Positions 8,238 to 17,710 of a stretch of 64,000 nucleotides of DNA are shown here, piece by piece. The stretch comes from [Lactobacillus] timonensis. Lineage in GTDB: Bacteria > Bacillota > Bacilli > Lactobacillales > Lactobacillaceae. Every line of letters starts with the position of its first letter. The first letter of the stretch is position 1. The notes under the pieces were generated by a model. It was not told where the DNA came from and searched no databases. It was given only the letters and a program-made list of their open reading frames with translations. Location: contig NZ_LT964761.1 of NCBI RefSeq assembly GCF_900240275.1, positions 372,298-436,297 on the forward strand. The letters run 5' to 3'. The position numbers and the translations under genes were made by a program.

Positions 8238-9581
8238 ATGGAAAAAGAGCAGATTAAAGAAACTCTACGGATGATCAACTCTGAGCGGTTGGATCTCCGG
8301 ACGATTACGATGGGCATCTCGCTCTTTGACTGCATTGACAGTGATGGTGACCGGGCCTGTCAGAAAATCTACGACAAGATTACAACCAAAGCGCAGAACC
8401 TTGTCAAGGTCGGCCAAGAACTGGAAGCCGAGTATGGGATTACAATCGCCAACAAACGAGTCGAAGTAACTCCCATTGCGATGATTGCGGCAGCGTCTGG
8501 CGATCACGACTACGTCAAATACGCTAAAACACTCGATAAAGCAGCCCACACCATCGGCGTCGACTTCATTGGTGGTTTTTCGGCCTTAGTTCAAAAGGGC
8601 TATAGCAACGGCGACCGGGTGTTGATCAGGTCGTTGCCAGAAGCGTTAGCGAAAACTGACTTGGTCTGCTCATCAGTCAATATCGGCTCAACGAAGGCCG
8701 GATTAAATATGGACGCCATCAAGGAAATGGGACAAGTAGTAGTCGATGCCAGCCAACGTGACTACATAACCAATGCAAAACTGGTTATTTTCTGCAACGC
8801 CGTTGACGACAACCCGTTCATGGCCGGTGGTTTTCTTGGCGTTGGCGAACCGGACACGGTAATTAATTGCGGTGTATCCGGTCCCGGCGTAGTCAAGGCT
8901 GCTCTCCAGAAAGTTGCTGGACAGTCAATGGATGTTGTGGCCGAAACGATCAAAAAGACTGCCTTTAAGATCACCCGTCTCGGTCAGCTGATTGGTTCAA
9001 CTGCGGCTGATCGTTTAAAGACCCGCTTTGGCATCGTCGACCTCTCACTTGCCCCGACAGCTGCCGCTGGTGACTCTGTCGCCGAAGTGCTGGAAGAAAT
9101 CGGTCTCTCAACCGTTGGCACGCATGGTACTACCGCCGCCCTTGCCATGCTGAATGATGCCGTGAAAAAGGGTGGTATCATGGCCTGCAGTCACGTTGGG
9201 GGCCTGTCCGGCGCCTTCATCCCCGTGTCCGAAGACGCTGGGATGATCCGTGCCGTCGAAAGCAACCAGTTAAGCTTTGATAAACTCGAAGCGATGACCG
9301 CGGTTTGTTCGGTGGGACTTGATATGATTGCCGTTCCAGGTGACACTCCCGCCGCCGTCATTTCTGGAATGATTGCCGACGAAGCGGCTATTGGAATGAT
9401 CAACAACAAGACAACGGCTGTTCGTGTCATTCCTGTTCCTGGTAAAGAAGTCGGTGATGACGTTAACTTTGGTGGCTTGTTGGGACATGCTCCCGTCATG
9501 GATGTCGGCCATGGATCGGCAGCAACGATGATTAACCGTGGGGGAACGATTCCCGCCCCTATTCATTCCTTCAAAAACTAG
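8238..9581 (+). CDS. UPF0210 / DUF711 (PFL-like) family protein
   Basis: The 447-residue cytoplasmic protein belongs to the conserved UPF0210/DUF711 family, distantly related to pyruvate formate-lyase folds but without a clear glycyl-radical motif here. Recognisable stretches include [15 protein letters not shown] near the N-terminus, [12 protein letters not shown] around 110, and [14 protein letters not shown] at the C-terminus. AAGGAGG precedes the ATG. It is the second gene of a two-gene operon with the ACT protein. No activity can be assigned from sequence. Confidence 0.9.
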   Translation: MEKEQIKETLRMINSERLDLRTITMGISLFDCIDSDGDRACQKIYDKITTKAQNLVKVGQELEAEYGITIANKRVEVTPIAMIAAASGDHDYVKYAKTLDKAAHTIGVDFIGGFSALVQKGYSNGDRVLIRSLPEALAKTDLVCSSVNIGSTKAGLNMDAIKEMGQVVVDASQRDYITNAKLVIFCNAVDDNPFMAGGFLGVGEPDTVINCGVSGPGVVKAALQKVAGQSMDVVAETIKKTAFKITRLGQLIGSTAADRLKTRFGIVDLSLAPTAAAGDSVAEVLEEIGLSTVGTHGTTAALAMLNDAVKKGGIMACSHVGGLSGAFIPVSEDAGMIRAVESNQLSFDKLEAMTAVCSVGLDMIAVPGDTPAAVISGMIADEAAIGMINNKTTAVRVIPVPGKEVGDDVNFGGLLGHAPVMDVGHGSAATMINRGGTIPAPIHSFKN

Positions 9582-9826
9582 CAATGAAGGGTTGGAACAT
9601 AATATCCCTTCTCTACCCTAAAAGTTAACAAGCGGTACAACAATGGCTCCTAACGTTCTGGAAAAGCCGAACGCTAGGAGCCTACTGTTTGCTCGCAGGG
9701 GCGGCAGATAGCCTAGCTACACGTCGTGACGACGAAGTCATAAATGACTTCCGCGTTAGCACCGTTCAAAAACGAAATCATTCTGATTTCTGTTTCACGG
9801 TTTGTCACGATCCCTAATTTAATGCC
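9582..9826. repeat. Hairpin-rich intergenic element between convergent genes
   Basis: No ORF is supported in these 245 bases. There are several inverted repeats: GAAGGG/CCCTTC near 9587-9615; a stem of about 13 bp with one mismatch, GGCTCCTA.CGTTC / GAACG.TAGGAGCC (about 9645-9683); and GAAGTCAT/ATGACTTC (about 9736-9753). The large stem has only a short T-run (TGTTT), so it is a weak terminator at best. The density of stems suggests a small mobile or REP-like repeat or a structured RNA. I do not recognise a named family. Confidence 0.45.
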
Positions 9827-10483
9827 TTATTTTTCTGCATCCCACTCGGCATGAAACTCAGTAAGGAAGTCTAGCATTACCTGCTGCCGGTGTGCCGCAA
9901 TCTTCTTTGCACTTGCAGTTGACATCATTGCTTCTAAGTGCAATAACTTTTCCGAAAAATGGTTAATAATTGTTTCATCATCCAGATTGCGATATTCTTC
10001 CCGCGACATATTATGACGCGGTTTCACAGCCGGATCATAGATCTTTTCGTGGTGGGCGCCACCGTAATATATTGCCCGGGAAATACCTAGTGCCCCGATG
10101 GCATCTAGCCAGTCGGCATCGCGGATGATTTTACCTAGTAGTGGTAAATCTATCGGCTTATCTTCTAATGTCCGCGCAAAGGAAATATTTCCCAAAACAT
10201 TTACCAGTTGTTCAACCTGTTGCTGTTCAAAGCCCATACCCTGCAAAAAGCTTGCCAATTCACCCTTTGCCTGATCAACGCTATCCACTAGTTTTTCGTC
10301 AATTGTGTCATGAAGATAGCCCCCTACCATTGGCAAAAAGGGGTCAACACCCTCACTAATAGCCAATCGACGTGCCATCCTGACAACACGTTCTAGGTGA
10401 TCCATGCCATGGCCGGTCTGATCCTGGCCAAGCTTTTTCCTAGCATACTCCTTAACCGCTTGTAATTGTTCTTTTTGCTTCAT
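9827..10483 (-). CDS. HD domain phosphohydrolase
   Basis: The 218-residue protein has the HD-superfamily metal ligands: His in GHGMDHLERV (about 25), the HD pair in YLHDTID (about 59), and a late Asp in IRDADWLDAIGALG (about 125). Such proteins hydrolyse phosphomonoesters or phosphodiesters; the substrate is unknown. I chose the ATG at 10483 because AAAGG lies 9 bases upstream; an ATG three codons earlier overlaps that site. It is followed by a convergent gene across a hairpin-rich spacer. Confidence 0.87.
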   Translation of the reverse strand: MKQKEQLQAVKEYARKKLGQDQTGHGMDHLERVVRMARRLAISEGVDPFLPMVGGYLHDTIDEKLVDSVDQAKGELASFLQGMGFEQQQVEQLVNVLGNISFARTLEDKPIDLPLLGKIIRDADWLDAIGALGISRAIYYGGAHHEKIYDPAVKPRHNMSREEYRNLDDETIINHFSEKLLHLEAMMSTASAKKIAAHRQQVMLDFLTEFHAEWDAEK

Positions 10484-10556
10484 CTTTATCATCCTTTCAT
10501 GTTTATCATCAGGGTTGGTTCAAACCGCCAGAATTACTTTTCTACTCTCCATCCAC

Positions 10557-11987
10557 CTACTTAAGCTTCATCTGGTCGAGTGGCACTAAGTGAGTGTGGT
10601 GAGTGATTTTATAAGCCAGGTAGAAAATAATAAAAGTCGGCACACTCATGTAAGTAATCAAAAGATTGGACCAATCCAGGTGGGTAAAGGCAGAGATGTC
10701 TTGTCCCAAAATAACAACCAGACAGAGGACAAAAGCAAAAATCGGTCCGAGCGGGAAGAATCCGGCATGATAATTAAGCTCATCAAGTGAATGACCTTGC
10801 TTGATAAAACCTCGTCGAAAGCGGTAGTGGGCAATCGCAATTCCTAGCCATTCCATAAAGCCACCCAGGCTTGATGCCCCAATTAAATAATTGTAAACAT
10901 CCGGGCCGATAAACTGTAAGCCCCATATTGCAAGCGAAAGAGCAGCCATTATCAAAAAGCTGGCAATCGGCACTCCCCGTTGGTTTACCTTCCGAAACCC
11001 GCGCCACAAAAAGCCGTCTACTGATTGTGAGTAAATAATTCGCGAAATTGCGTACAGCCATGAATTAGCCGAGGACAACACGGCAATCAGAATGACAAAG
11101 TTCATTATTCCCGCAGCATAGCGTAACCCCGCATCCTCAAAAATCAGGGTAAAGGGACTGGTAACAATATCCTGAACGTCGGAACTAAGGAGGTGTTTAT
11201 TAGTATAGGGGAGAATACAAGTGATGACGAAAATCGTCAGAATATAAAAGAGCAAAATCCGCCAAAAGGTTGCTTTTATGGCGCGCGGCACACTAGTTGA
11301 AGGGTCTTTTGATTCGCCGGCAGCAATTCCCACCATTTCAGTCCCCTGAAATGAGAATCCCGAAACAACAAAAGCGCTAATGACTCCGGGAATCCCATGA
11401 ACGAAGGGCGCTTGTCGGTAAGTAAAGTTACGTAAGCCGATTGCCTGGTGTGGACCTAAAACGCCAAGAATAACTAACACACCGACAACCAAAAAGATCA
11501 AAACCGCTGCCACCTTTAGCAACGATAACCAAAACTCCGTCTCCCCATAGGTGCGGACGGATAAGTAATTAATAATAAAGATGATGACAAAAGCAGCTAA
11601 ACTAAAAATCCATGAGGGAACGTGTGGAAACCAGAAATTCATGACGATCCCCACGGTTGATAGTTCAAGTGCTACCGTGATCGCCCCGCCAAACCAATAG
11701 TTCCATCCCATTGCAAAGCCCAATGCCGGGTCAACGTACCGGGTAGCATATTCAGTAAAGGAACCACTGCGCGGGTTATAGGTTGCCATTTCTGCCAATG
11801 AGGTCATTAAGAAATACACCATAATCCCCATCACAGCGTAGGCCACCAGGCTGCCACCAGGTCCGGCCGTGGTGATCGCCGAACCACTAGCGATAAACAG
11901 CCCCGTCCCAATTGTGCCGCCGAGCGCGATCATCGTCAGGTGGCGTGAGTGAAGCGTATGCTTAATCTTTCCGTTTTCTTCTGCCAC
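10557..11987 (-). CDS. Amino acid permease, APC family (LysP-like)
   Basis: The 476-residue protein has 12 predicted membrane helices and starts with a short polar tail, then LHSRHLTMIALGGTIGTGLFIASGSAI, the sequence that marks the amino acid transporter family. A segment GFSFQGTEMVGIAAGES around residue 220 is also typical. The overall pattern resembles lysine or aromatic amino acid:proton symporters (LysP/AroP), but specificity cannot be read with confidence. GTG start with GGAGG 10 bases upstream. It is monocistronic. Confidence 0.88.
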   Translation of the reverse strand: MAEENGKIKHTLHSRHLTMIALGGTIGTGLFIASGSAITTAGPGGSLVAYAVMGIMVYFLMTSLAEMATYNPRSGSFTEYATRYVDPALGFAMGWNYWFGGAITVALELSTVGIVMNFWFPHVPSWIFSLAAFVIIFIINYLSVRTYGETEFWLSLLKVAAVLIFLVVGVLVILGVLGPHQAIGLRNFTYRQAPFVHGIPGVISAFVVSGFSFQGTEMVGIAAGESKDPSTSVPRAIKATFWRILLFYILTIFVITCILPYTNKHLLSSDVQDIVTSPFTLIFEDAGLRYAAGIMNFVILIAVLSSANSWLYAISRIIYSQSVDGFLWRGFRKVNQRGVPIASFLIMAALSLAIWGLQFIGPDVYNYLIGASSLGGFMEWLGIAIAHYRFRRGFIKQGHSLDELNYHAGFFPLGPIFAFVLCLVVILGQDISAFTHLDWSNLLITYMSVPTFIIFYLAYKITHHTHLVPLDQMKLK

Positions 11988-12148
11988 AAATATTCATCCT
12001 CCACACATGAATAACGAATTTCCTTTAAATAATTCACATAAAATCATTATATCCCAGTAATGTCATAACTCGCAGCGCTTTTACTAAAGAGTTCTTTTCT
12101 CACTAAGTGCGCTATACTGAAAGACACTAATTTGGGGAGGAATGGCTC

Positions 12149-12370
12149 ATGTTATACGTGAATACCTTACCATGCCGGCTCGGTAGAACTAACCCGTGAG
12201 CCAAGTGGGCTACTATCAGCGTTAACCAAGTTGCAGCATATGCCCCAGACACACCGTAGTCGCGACATGATGGTCAAAAGTTCACCCCTTTATTGTCTCA
12301 CTTCATCGTCAACTTGTTTGCGGACCACCCCAGTCTTGAGAAACGTATTCAGCGACTTAAAAATTCTGCA
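12149..12370 (+). pseudogene. Relic of an M48 (HtpX-like) metalloprotease
   Basis: Reading across three frames gives IREYLTMPA, then VELTREPSGLLSALTKLQHMP...KSSPLY, then FIVNLFADHPSLEKRIQRLKN. Joined, these match the last third of HtpX-type proteases; the intact copy at 45772-46665 has [27 protein letters not shown] and [16 protein letters not shown]. The N-terminal two thirds with the HExxH zinc site are gone, and at least two frameshifts separate the pieces. A promoter-like TATACT (12113-12118) and a GGGGAGG site still precede it. Clearly decayed. Confidence 0.78.
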
Positions 12371-12377
12371 AAGTGTT

Positions 12378-12746
12378 TTAGTCTTTATCCTGCCAGTGCG
12401 CCTGGCGAATCAAATTCACCTCGTCAATTGAAGCAATCCCATTCTGCACATGTTTGGCAGCATAGCGTACTTCCTTCGTTGGTACCCACCGGTCGCCAAC
12501 CCGCGTTTCGCTCAGCCGAGACGCGTGATCTTCGCCAAAACCTTTGCCGTCCTTCACCCGATCAAGCCGCCACGACGGATAATCAACAATCCGTGCTCCC
12601 GGAACCGGAGTGTGCCAGCGGGCCTCATAGCGCCAGCCATGATCATGCCAAACGTATTTAATTTGCCGATAGTGGTCCTTTTCTTCGTTAATCCGCTTTG
12701 TCCCCACCGGAATTGGCCACGGCGCACTTGCTCTTACTTCATCCAT
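12378..12746 (-). CDS. Unrecognised 122-residue protein
   Basis: I do not recognise the family. The product is soluble, rich in Trp, Arg, His and Asp, and has no signal peptide or membrane helix. Notable stretches are YVWHDHGWRYEARWHTPVPGA (about 31-51, rich in His and Trp), VDYPSWRLDRVKDGKGF and ETRVGDRWVPTKEVRYAAKHV. The start at 12746 has GAGG 6 bases upstream. It is convergent with the decayed M48 relic and divergent from nth. The good ribosome site and lack of frame damage suggest an expressed gene; it may be an accessory gene gained with the neighbouring rearrangement. Confidence 0.65.
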   Translation of the reverse strand: MDEVRASAPWPIPVGTKRINEEKDHYRQIKYVWHDHGWRYEARWHTPVPGARIVDYPSWRLDRVKDGKGFGEDHASRLSETRVGDRWVPTKEVRYAAKHVQNGIASIDEVNLIRQAHWQDKD

Positions 12747-12808
12747 AGTTAACCTCACAAATTGATTTCACGGTATAATAATACCAGTTATTTAAGGGAG
12801 TGTGACAA

Positions 12809-13450
12809 ATGCTTAACGACGAGGAAATAAATACCGCTATTCAAGTCATGCGAAAAACTTTCCCAGAGGCGGGAACAACCCTCAAGGCAGACAATACTTT
12901 TCATTTTCTCTTGGCCACCATTTTAAGTGCCCAGTCCACTGACAAGTCAGTTAATCTAGTTACTCCACCTTTGTTTGCGGCCTACCCGACACCACAATCA
13001 CTAGCAGGGGCCGAACCTAGTGAAATTGAGCCGTATATCCAGTCGCTGGGACTGTTTCATAATAAGGCCAAGTTCTTAGTTGGCTGTGCCCGCAAACTGG
13101 TCAGCGATTATCATGGTCAAGTGACCAAAGAACGCAAAGAATTGATGACTCTTCCAGGAGTCGGCCGGAAAGTGGCCAACGTGGTCACGGCAGAATGTTT
13201 CCAGATTCCTGCCTTTCCAGTGGACACTCACGTCAGCCGCGTTGCCCGGAGGTTGGCCATGGTCCCACCCAAAGCAACCATCCTCCAGATTGAAAAACGA
13301 CTGATGGCCGCTGTGCCGCAGAAAAACTGGCTAGCTGCCCACCATAGCATGATCTTCTGGGGTCGTTACCAATGTACTTCCCGTAACCCTAAATGCACGA
13401 AGTGTCCTTTGCTAACGATATGTCAATATGGCCAGGATAATGTCATGTAA
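12809..13450 (+). CDS. nth: Endonuclease III
   Basis: The 213-residue bifunctional DNA glycosylase/AP lyase acts on oxidised pyrimidines. The helix-hairpin-helix LPGVGRKVANVV (about 112-123) contains the catalytic Lys, and PVDTHVSRV holds the catalytic Asp. The C-terminal CTSRNPKCTKCPLLTIC supplies the four Cys (C-x6-C-x2-C-x5-C) of the 4Fe-4S cluster. GGGAGTG precedes the ATG. It is monocistronic and ends at a bidirectional terminator. It is the only clear Fe-S repair enzyme in this window; two others lack the cluster. Confidence 0.96.
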   Translation: MLNDEEINTAIQVMRKTFPEAGTTLKADNTFHFLLATILSAQSTDKSVNLVTPPLFAAYPTPQSLAGAEPSEIEPYIQSLGLFHNKAKFLVGCARKLVSDYHGQVTKERKELMTLPGVGRKVANVVTAECFQIPAFPVDTHVSRVARRLAMVPPKATILQIEKRLMAAVPQKNWLAAHHSMIFWGRYQCTSRNPKCTKCPLLTICQYGQDNVM

Positions 13451-13461
13451 GAAATAGTAAA

Positions 13462-13497
13462 AAGCACCTGCTTGCCGTCAACGGTTAACAGGTGCTT
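13462..13497. terminator. Bidirectional terminator between nth and the surface protein
   Basis: A 9-bp stem AAGCACCTG / CAGGTGCTT with an 18-base loop has T-runs on both sides (TATTTTG on plus, TTTTTAC on minus). It serves both convergent genes. Confidence 0.88.
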
Positions 13498-13513
13498 ATT
13501 TTGTTACTAGTGA

Positions 13514-15046
13514 TTAGTCATCGTGGCGTCGTTGTCGACCAGCAAATCCTAAGCCCATTAGTAGTGCCGTCATGCCGAGGCCAACGATTCCAACTTTGTG
13601 GTCATTACCAGTCTGCGGCAACTTAGCAGCATCCACTGGCTGTTGAACTTGTGGTCTAACCGAGTTGTTATTCGGTCTCGTTGGTTGGTCATTAGTCGAC
13701 TGACTCGATGTCGTTGGCCGATTAGTTGGCTGACAAGGTATCGGCTGCGGTATTGGTTGAGATGGCGTCACCGGTGTCCGCGGAAGCGACTCGTGGTCCT
13801 TAACCAGGTAGATGGTATAAGTCTGATTGTCATAAGTGGCATTAGCCGGAATTTCATTGGTCTTAGAAATCTTACGCGAATCATTTGCAGAGACAAACTT
13901 GTAGTCCTGTCCCTGGTAAGAGAAAGATTTGTTTTTCCACTGTCCTATTAGATCGGCCCATTTATCCCGGGTTTCCTGAGATAACTTAGTGTTGGCTTCA
14001 CCCTTGCCGAACTCCTTTTCCACAACAGTGTGAACAGGCTGGCCTTGCTCATTTTCCAATACAACCTGGTAATTAACGCCAGCCTGTTGCTTAGCAGGAG
14101 CAGACGCCAGGTAGATCGTTACCAATTGGTCGACTGAAGAATTGTGATCAAAAGTCTGTGGTAACGACATATCAGAAACCTTCAGTTTACCGTTGTTATG
14201 GTTGTTGACAACTACTTGATAAGTCTGTCCGCGATATGAAATGGTCTTATACCTTTGATTAAGGTAATTCTGCCACGTTTGCTTAACATCATTTGCCACG
14301 GCTGAGTCGGATGGCCCTGTAGCTAGTTGGGTTGGGGAAACTAACGTCTTGACATACTGGCCATCACTATTTTCCAGGATCACTTGGTAATTCAACCGTT
14401 GAGGTTCAACTGTGTATACTACGTCAATTACCTGGGCATCTTGCTTGTCGTCATAACGTCCAACCATCTTCGCGTCATGAGTCTGCCAATCGTTCCAAGT
14501 AAAGTAGCCCTGAAAACCAGCCTTCGTTTTATCGGGATGATAACCGGCAATGGCTGGTGAATCAACGTCATACCAAGCCATTTCGTTTCCATGTCCTGCC
14601 TCAGGGTTAACATTCAGCCATGGTCCTTGATCATCGTTAACGGACACAAACTGTCCCGCCCTAACCACGTCAGGCGCGGCTTGTCGTCCGCCAACCCGGT
14701 CATACCAATAACGAATAACCTGTTTGACCGTCTTCGTTTCCGGCATCGTATAATGGCCAACAACTGAACCAAAGTTATTCGGCACCCCAATGACAAAGCG
14801 CGGGTTCTTGACAAACTGATAACCTGCTTCGTTGTTAGCACCAAGGTGGGGCAGTAAGTTTTTACTATCACCCTGCTTGGTCAAGGTAACTTTCCACGGG
14901 TTATCCTGCAATGCCTTGATCAATCCGGGATCAACCATCACCCCGCCAACATGGTTATCTGCTGGGTACTTGTTCTGAATGGCGTCAGGCTTATCAGACT
15001 CAAATCGGTAATGTCCTCGCCAGCTGGTGGCAGGAGGTCTGTAGGG
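13514..15046 (-). pseudogene. LPQTG surface protein, C-terminal part (frameshifted)
   Basis: This is the downstream half of a cell-wall protein of about 1,000 residues, in a different frame from the N-terminal half. The frame is open from 15046, and coding-like sequence such as HYRFESDKPDAIQNKYPADN precedes the first Met (14941). It holds two repeats of about 110 residues beginning NYQVILENSDGQ and NYQVVLENEQGQ. A Pro/Thr/Asn-rich wall-spanning region follows, then LPQTG, a hydrophobic helix and a basic tail GRQRRHDD. Sortase would anchor it, but without the secretion signal in frame this half should not be exported. The domain type of the repeats is not recognised; they resemble mucin-binding-type repeats in layout. 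Confidence 0.8.
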
Positions 15047-16482
15047 TTAACTGGCTGCCAGCTCATCAGGATAACTGCTGACGGAATCGATGTTGCTGCA
15101 CCATCCAACAACTCATGTGCAAAGCCGGCATAATCCCCATCAATGTGCACATGGTAGCTGACTGTATTACCGCTGCCCGTTCGGGTTACAGTAACCTTTG
15201 GCCTTGTTACTTGGTCCTGTACACCGAGGTATACCTGCCCGTTTACCGGGTCCACGCCACTAGTAGTCGATCGTCCAACAATCTCTCGCTGAATATCTTC
15301 CTGTACCCGGTCAGCGTCCGCAAAGAAGTATTTCACTTTGGCATTATCAGCTGGTTTTGTGACCGTCATGGTGAAGTTATTGCCAGCGTCCCTGGTAAGG
15401 ACGATCCCTTCACTTTGCGAGGGGGCGTTCAACGAATTATAACCCAGCACCCAGGTACCATCCTGCCGCTGGTACCACCAGTGAGCGGCTGTCTTGGTAG
15501 CAGTGGTTACCTGCAAATGTTCATTTAACTGCGTTTGCCCACTGTGCTTGACCTTAATAGTGACACCGCTGGTGCCGGTATAGTTCCCAATACGAATGTC
15601 GTTTTGGGGACGAAGTTCATTTATTGACCGATCCGTAGAGTAAAGCTGAAAGCTATCTGAGTCTAGTGGTGCCTTATCAGCATCGACAGTTTGTAAATGG
15701 TTATACCAGTTCAGCAAACGAATGGTAACGTGTAACCCATTAATGGCACCATAGCGGCTAGCTTCATCGATGAACACTAACCGGTAGTAGCCGTTGGTCC
15801 CGCCAAGGTCAGTCGTTGCATTAACATTGTTTTTTAAAATAGCCTGATGGTCGACAGACGCAATGTAAGAATTGCCACTGTTAACCGGCACAATGTAACC
15901 AACCACGTGGCCCTCGGAGGCAACCGCAATCGGCGTATTTTTATCCACTACTTGTCCGTACCCCAAACGCTCTGTTTGTCCATTAGCCGACACAGTGTAT
16001 GGCAACCCCATTTTGATATCAAAGTAGTCACCAGCCCTGAGGTTTTTGGCCTGGTCCCTTCCCAGAGTAAAGTTAAAACTGAGCTGAGTCGATCCCGGCT
16101 GAATTGGCTGGTTGGCCAGTTTGCTGCCTTGCTGGTTCTTAACCCTTAAATCGTTAACGTTATCATCTGTTATTAAGTTACCAACATTCTTCTGCACCGT
16201 CGGAACGTCCGCATCGGTTATTGCTTGTTGTGCATGATCGGTCTGCGTTATCGCCGGCTGAGCAGCCAGTGACACAGTTTTTACTGTTACTGGTGTCTCC
16301 TCCGGCGCCTCCTGATTAGCTGTTGGTTGAGTCGTTACATCAGCCGCAGCAGTCGATTGGCTTACTCCCAGGTAAATAGTCGTCGAAAGAAGAACCGAGG
16401 CCACGCCAATACTTAACTTGCGTAATGCATAATGCCGGTGAAGTGCCCCGTAGTCCTTATCATGATTATTTTTCGATAGCAT
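14938..16482 (-). pseudogene. YSIRK-type surface protein, N-terminal part (frameshifted)
   Basis: This is the upstream half (514 codons) of the same surface protein. The start at 16482 has GGGAGA 8 bases upstream. A YSIRK-like signal peptide YALRKLSIGVASVLLST lies at about residues 18-34 with a cleavage region near STAAADV. A Thr/Gln-rich linker follows, then a large adhesin-like beta-rich region (about 90-480). After DLLPPAG the frame is lost and reads out of register to a TGA at 14938. The reading should pass to the other frame somewhere between about 15000 and 15046. No homopolymer is present there, so ordinary mutation is more likely than phase variation. Confidence 0.8.
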
Positions 16483-16698
16483 ATTAAGGTCTCCCATTAC
16501 TTTAATTATAAGAAATCTTACCAATGCAAATTTATCGCATAGTAACAATAACTTCTTCCATAATTAATCAGCTTATCTAATATAGCACTCTTTATGGTTG
16601 ATGGTCCTTATTGATTGAATAAATTATTCCATTTCATTAATCATTGTTATTAGCAGAAAATCGCGGATTATCGGCATAGTTATTAGATAAGCACTAAT

Positions 16699-16733
16699 AA
16701 AGCGGTCACCCCCCCCACTTAGATGACCGCTTT
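16699..16733 (-). terminator. Terminator after ppk2 with an 8-C loop
   Basis: AAAGCGGTCA / TGACCGCTTT forms a 10-bp stem; the loop contains eight consecutive C (16709-16716). It lies 12 bases beyond the ppk2 stop. The remaining spacer (16483-16698) is AT-rich and probably holds the surface protein promoter; no other feature is seen there. Confidence 0.75.
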
Positions 16734-16744
16734 GTTTTAATAAC

Positions 16745-17620
16745 TTATTTTTCCTGATTTAACTCTGCCATCGCCTTAACTAACTCAGCCGAGGCAGCTG
16801 CACTCATCTTAGGAAATGCCAGCTTCATCTGCTTTAACCGCTCTAGCAAGATATTAGATGCTACTAAACGCTCAAAACCTTTATCGTCCCCCGGGATAAT
16901 GTACCACGGATTTTTCTTTGTTGCCGTCTTGCTCAATGCTACCTGGTAGGCTTCCTGATAAGAATCCCAATACCGACGTTCATGGATATCGGCCGCGGAA
17001 AATTTCCAGTTCTTCTCCGGCCGTTCAATTCGTGCCGCAAACCGGCGCTTCTGTTCTTGTTTTGACAGGTGAAGGAAAAACTTAATCACTTGGTACCCAC
17101 AATGGTTAAGATACTCTTCGTAATGTTGAATATCGTTATAGCGGTGGTTGAAGAAGTTATCATCGATGTCATCAAGACTATGAACTCCTGGCAGGTTTTC
17201 GTCCAGTAAAATCTGCGGGTGTACCCGGGAAATGAGCACATCTTCATAGTATGAACGATTGAAAATACCAATCATTCCCCGCTCCGGAAGTTTCTGGTTA
17301 ATCCGCCATAAAAAGTCGTGGGCCAATTCTTCGCTACTTGGTTGTTTAAAACTAGCAACTTGAAAGCCGGCAGGGTTAACCCCTGCAAAGACGTGCGCTA
17401 CCAAGCTATCCTTACCGGCCGCATCCATTCCCTGCAAGACCAACACTAATCCCTGTTCGCGGGTGGCGACCAGTTTCTTCTGCAATTCTTTTAACTGCTT
17501 ACTATTCTTAGTCAGTTGCTTTTTTATCTCGCCTTCATCTCCCACCTTCTGATCCGGTGTTGTCGGCAAGTCTGCCAGGTCAAAGTCGCCATTGTCATAC
17601 CGATACTGTTTAACTTTCAT
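16745..17620 (-). CDS. Polyphosphate kinase 2 family (PPK2)
   Basis: The 291-residue cytoplasmic kinase transfers phosphate between polyphosphate and nucleotides, most often making ADP or ATP from polyphosphate in this class. Walker A is GMDAAGKDS (about 62-70) and the Walker B-like lid block is FNRSYYEDVLISRVHP (about 123). The C-terminal WYIIPGDDK motif is also typical. The start at 17620 has AAAGG 9 bases upstream. No ppk1 or exopolyphosphatase gene is in the window. It is monocistronic with its own terminator. Confidence 0.9.
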   Translation of the reverse strand: MKVKQYRYDNGDFDLADLPTTPDQKVGDEGEIKKQLTKNSKQLKELQKKLVATREQGLVLVLQGMDAAGKDSLVAHVFAGVNPAGFQVASFKQPSSEELAHDFLWRINQKLPERGMIGIFNRSYYEDVLISRVHPQILLDENLPGVHSLDDIDDNFFNHRYNDIQHYEEYLNHCGYQVIKFFLHLSKQEQKRRFAARIERPEKNWKFSAADIHERRYWDSYQEAYQVALSKTATKKNPWYIIPGDDKGFERLVASNILLERLKQMKLAFPKMSAAASAELVKAMAELNQEK

Positions 17621-17649
17621 CGTCAACAACCTTTCCACAAACAATATTC

Positions 17650-17684
17650 AAAAAGAGGGTCTGAGACACATAGTCTCAACCCCC
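17650..17684 (-). terminator. Terminator of the YjeM-like transporter gene
   Basis: On the minus strand GGTTGAGAC / GTCTCAGACC form a stem followed by TTTTT, 27 bases past the stop of the transporter gene. Confidence 0.8.
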
Positions 17685-17710
17685 GTCAGAGTTACTTATA
17701 TAATACCACG

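Noticed and set aside
14938-15046. Programmed frameshift or phase-variable tract in the surface protein
   Set aside because: No slippery heptamer or long homopolymer lies in the overlap; simple mutation or sequencing error is more likely.
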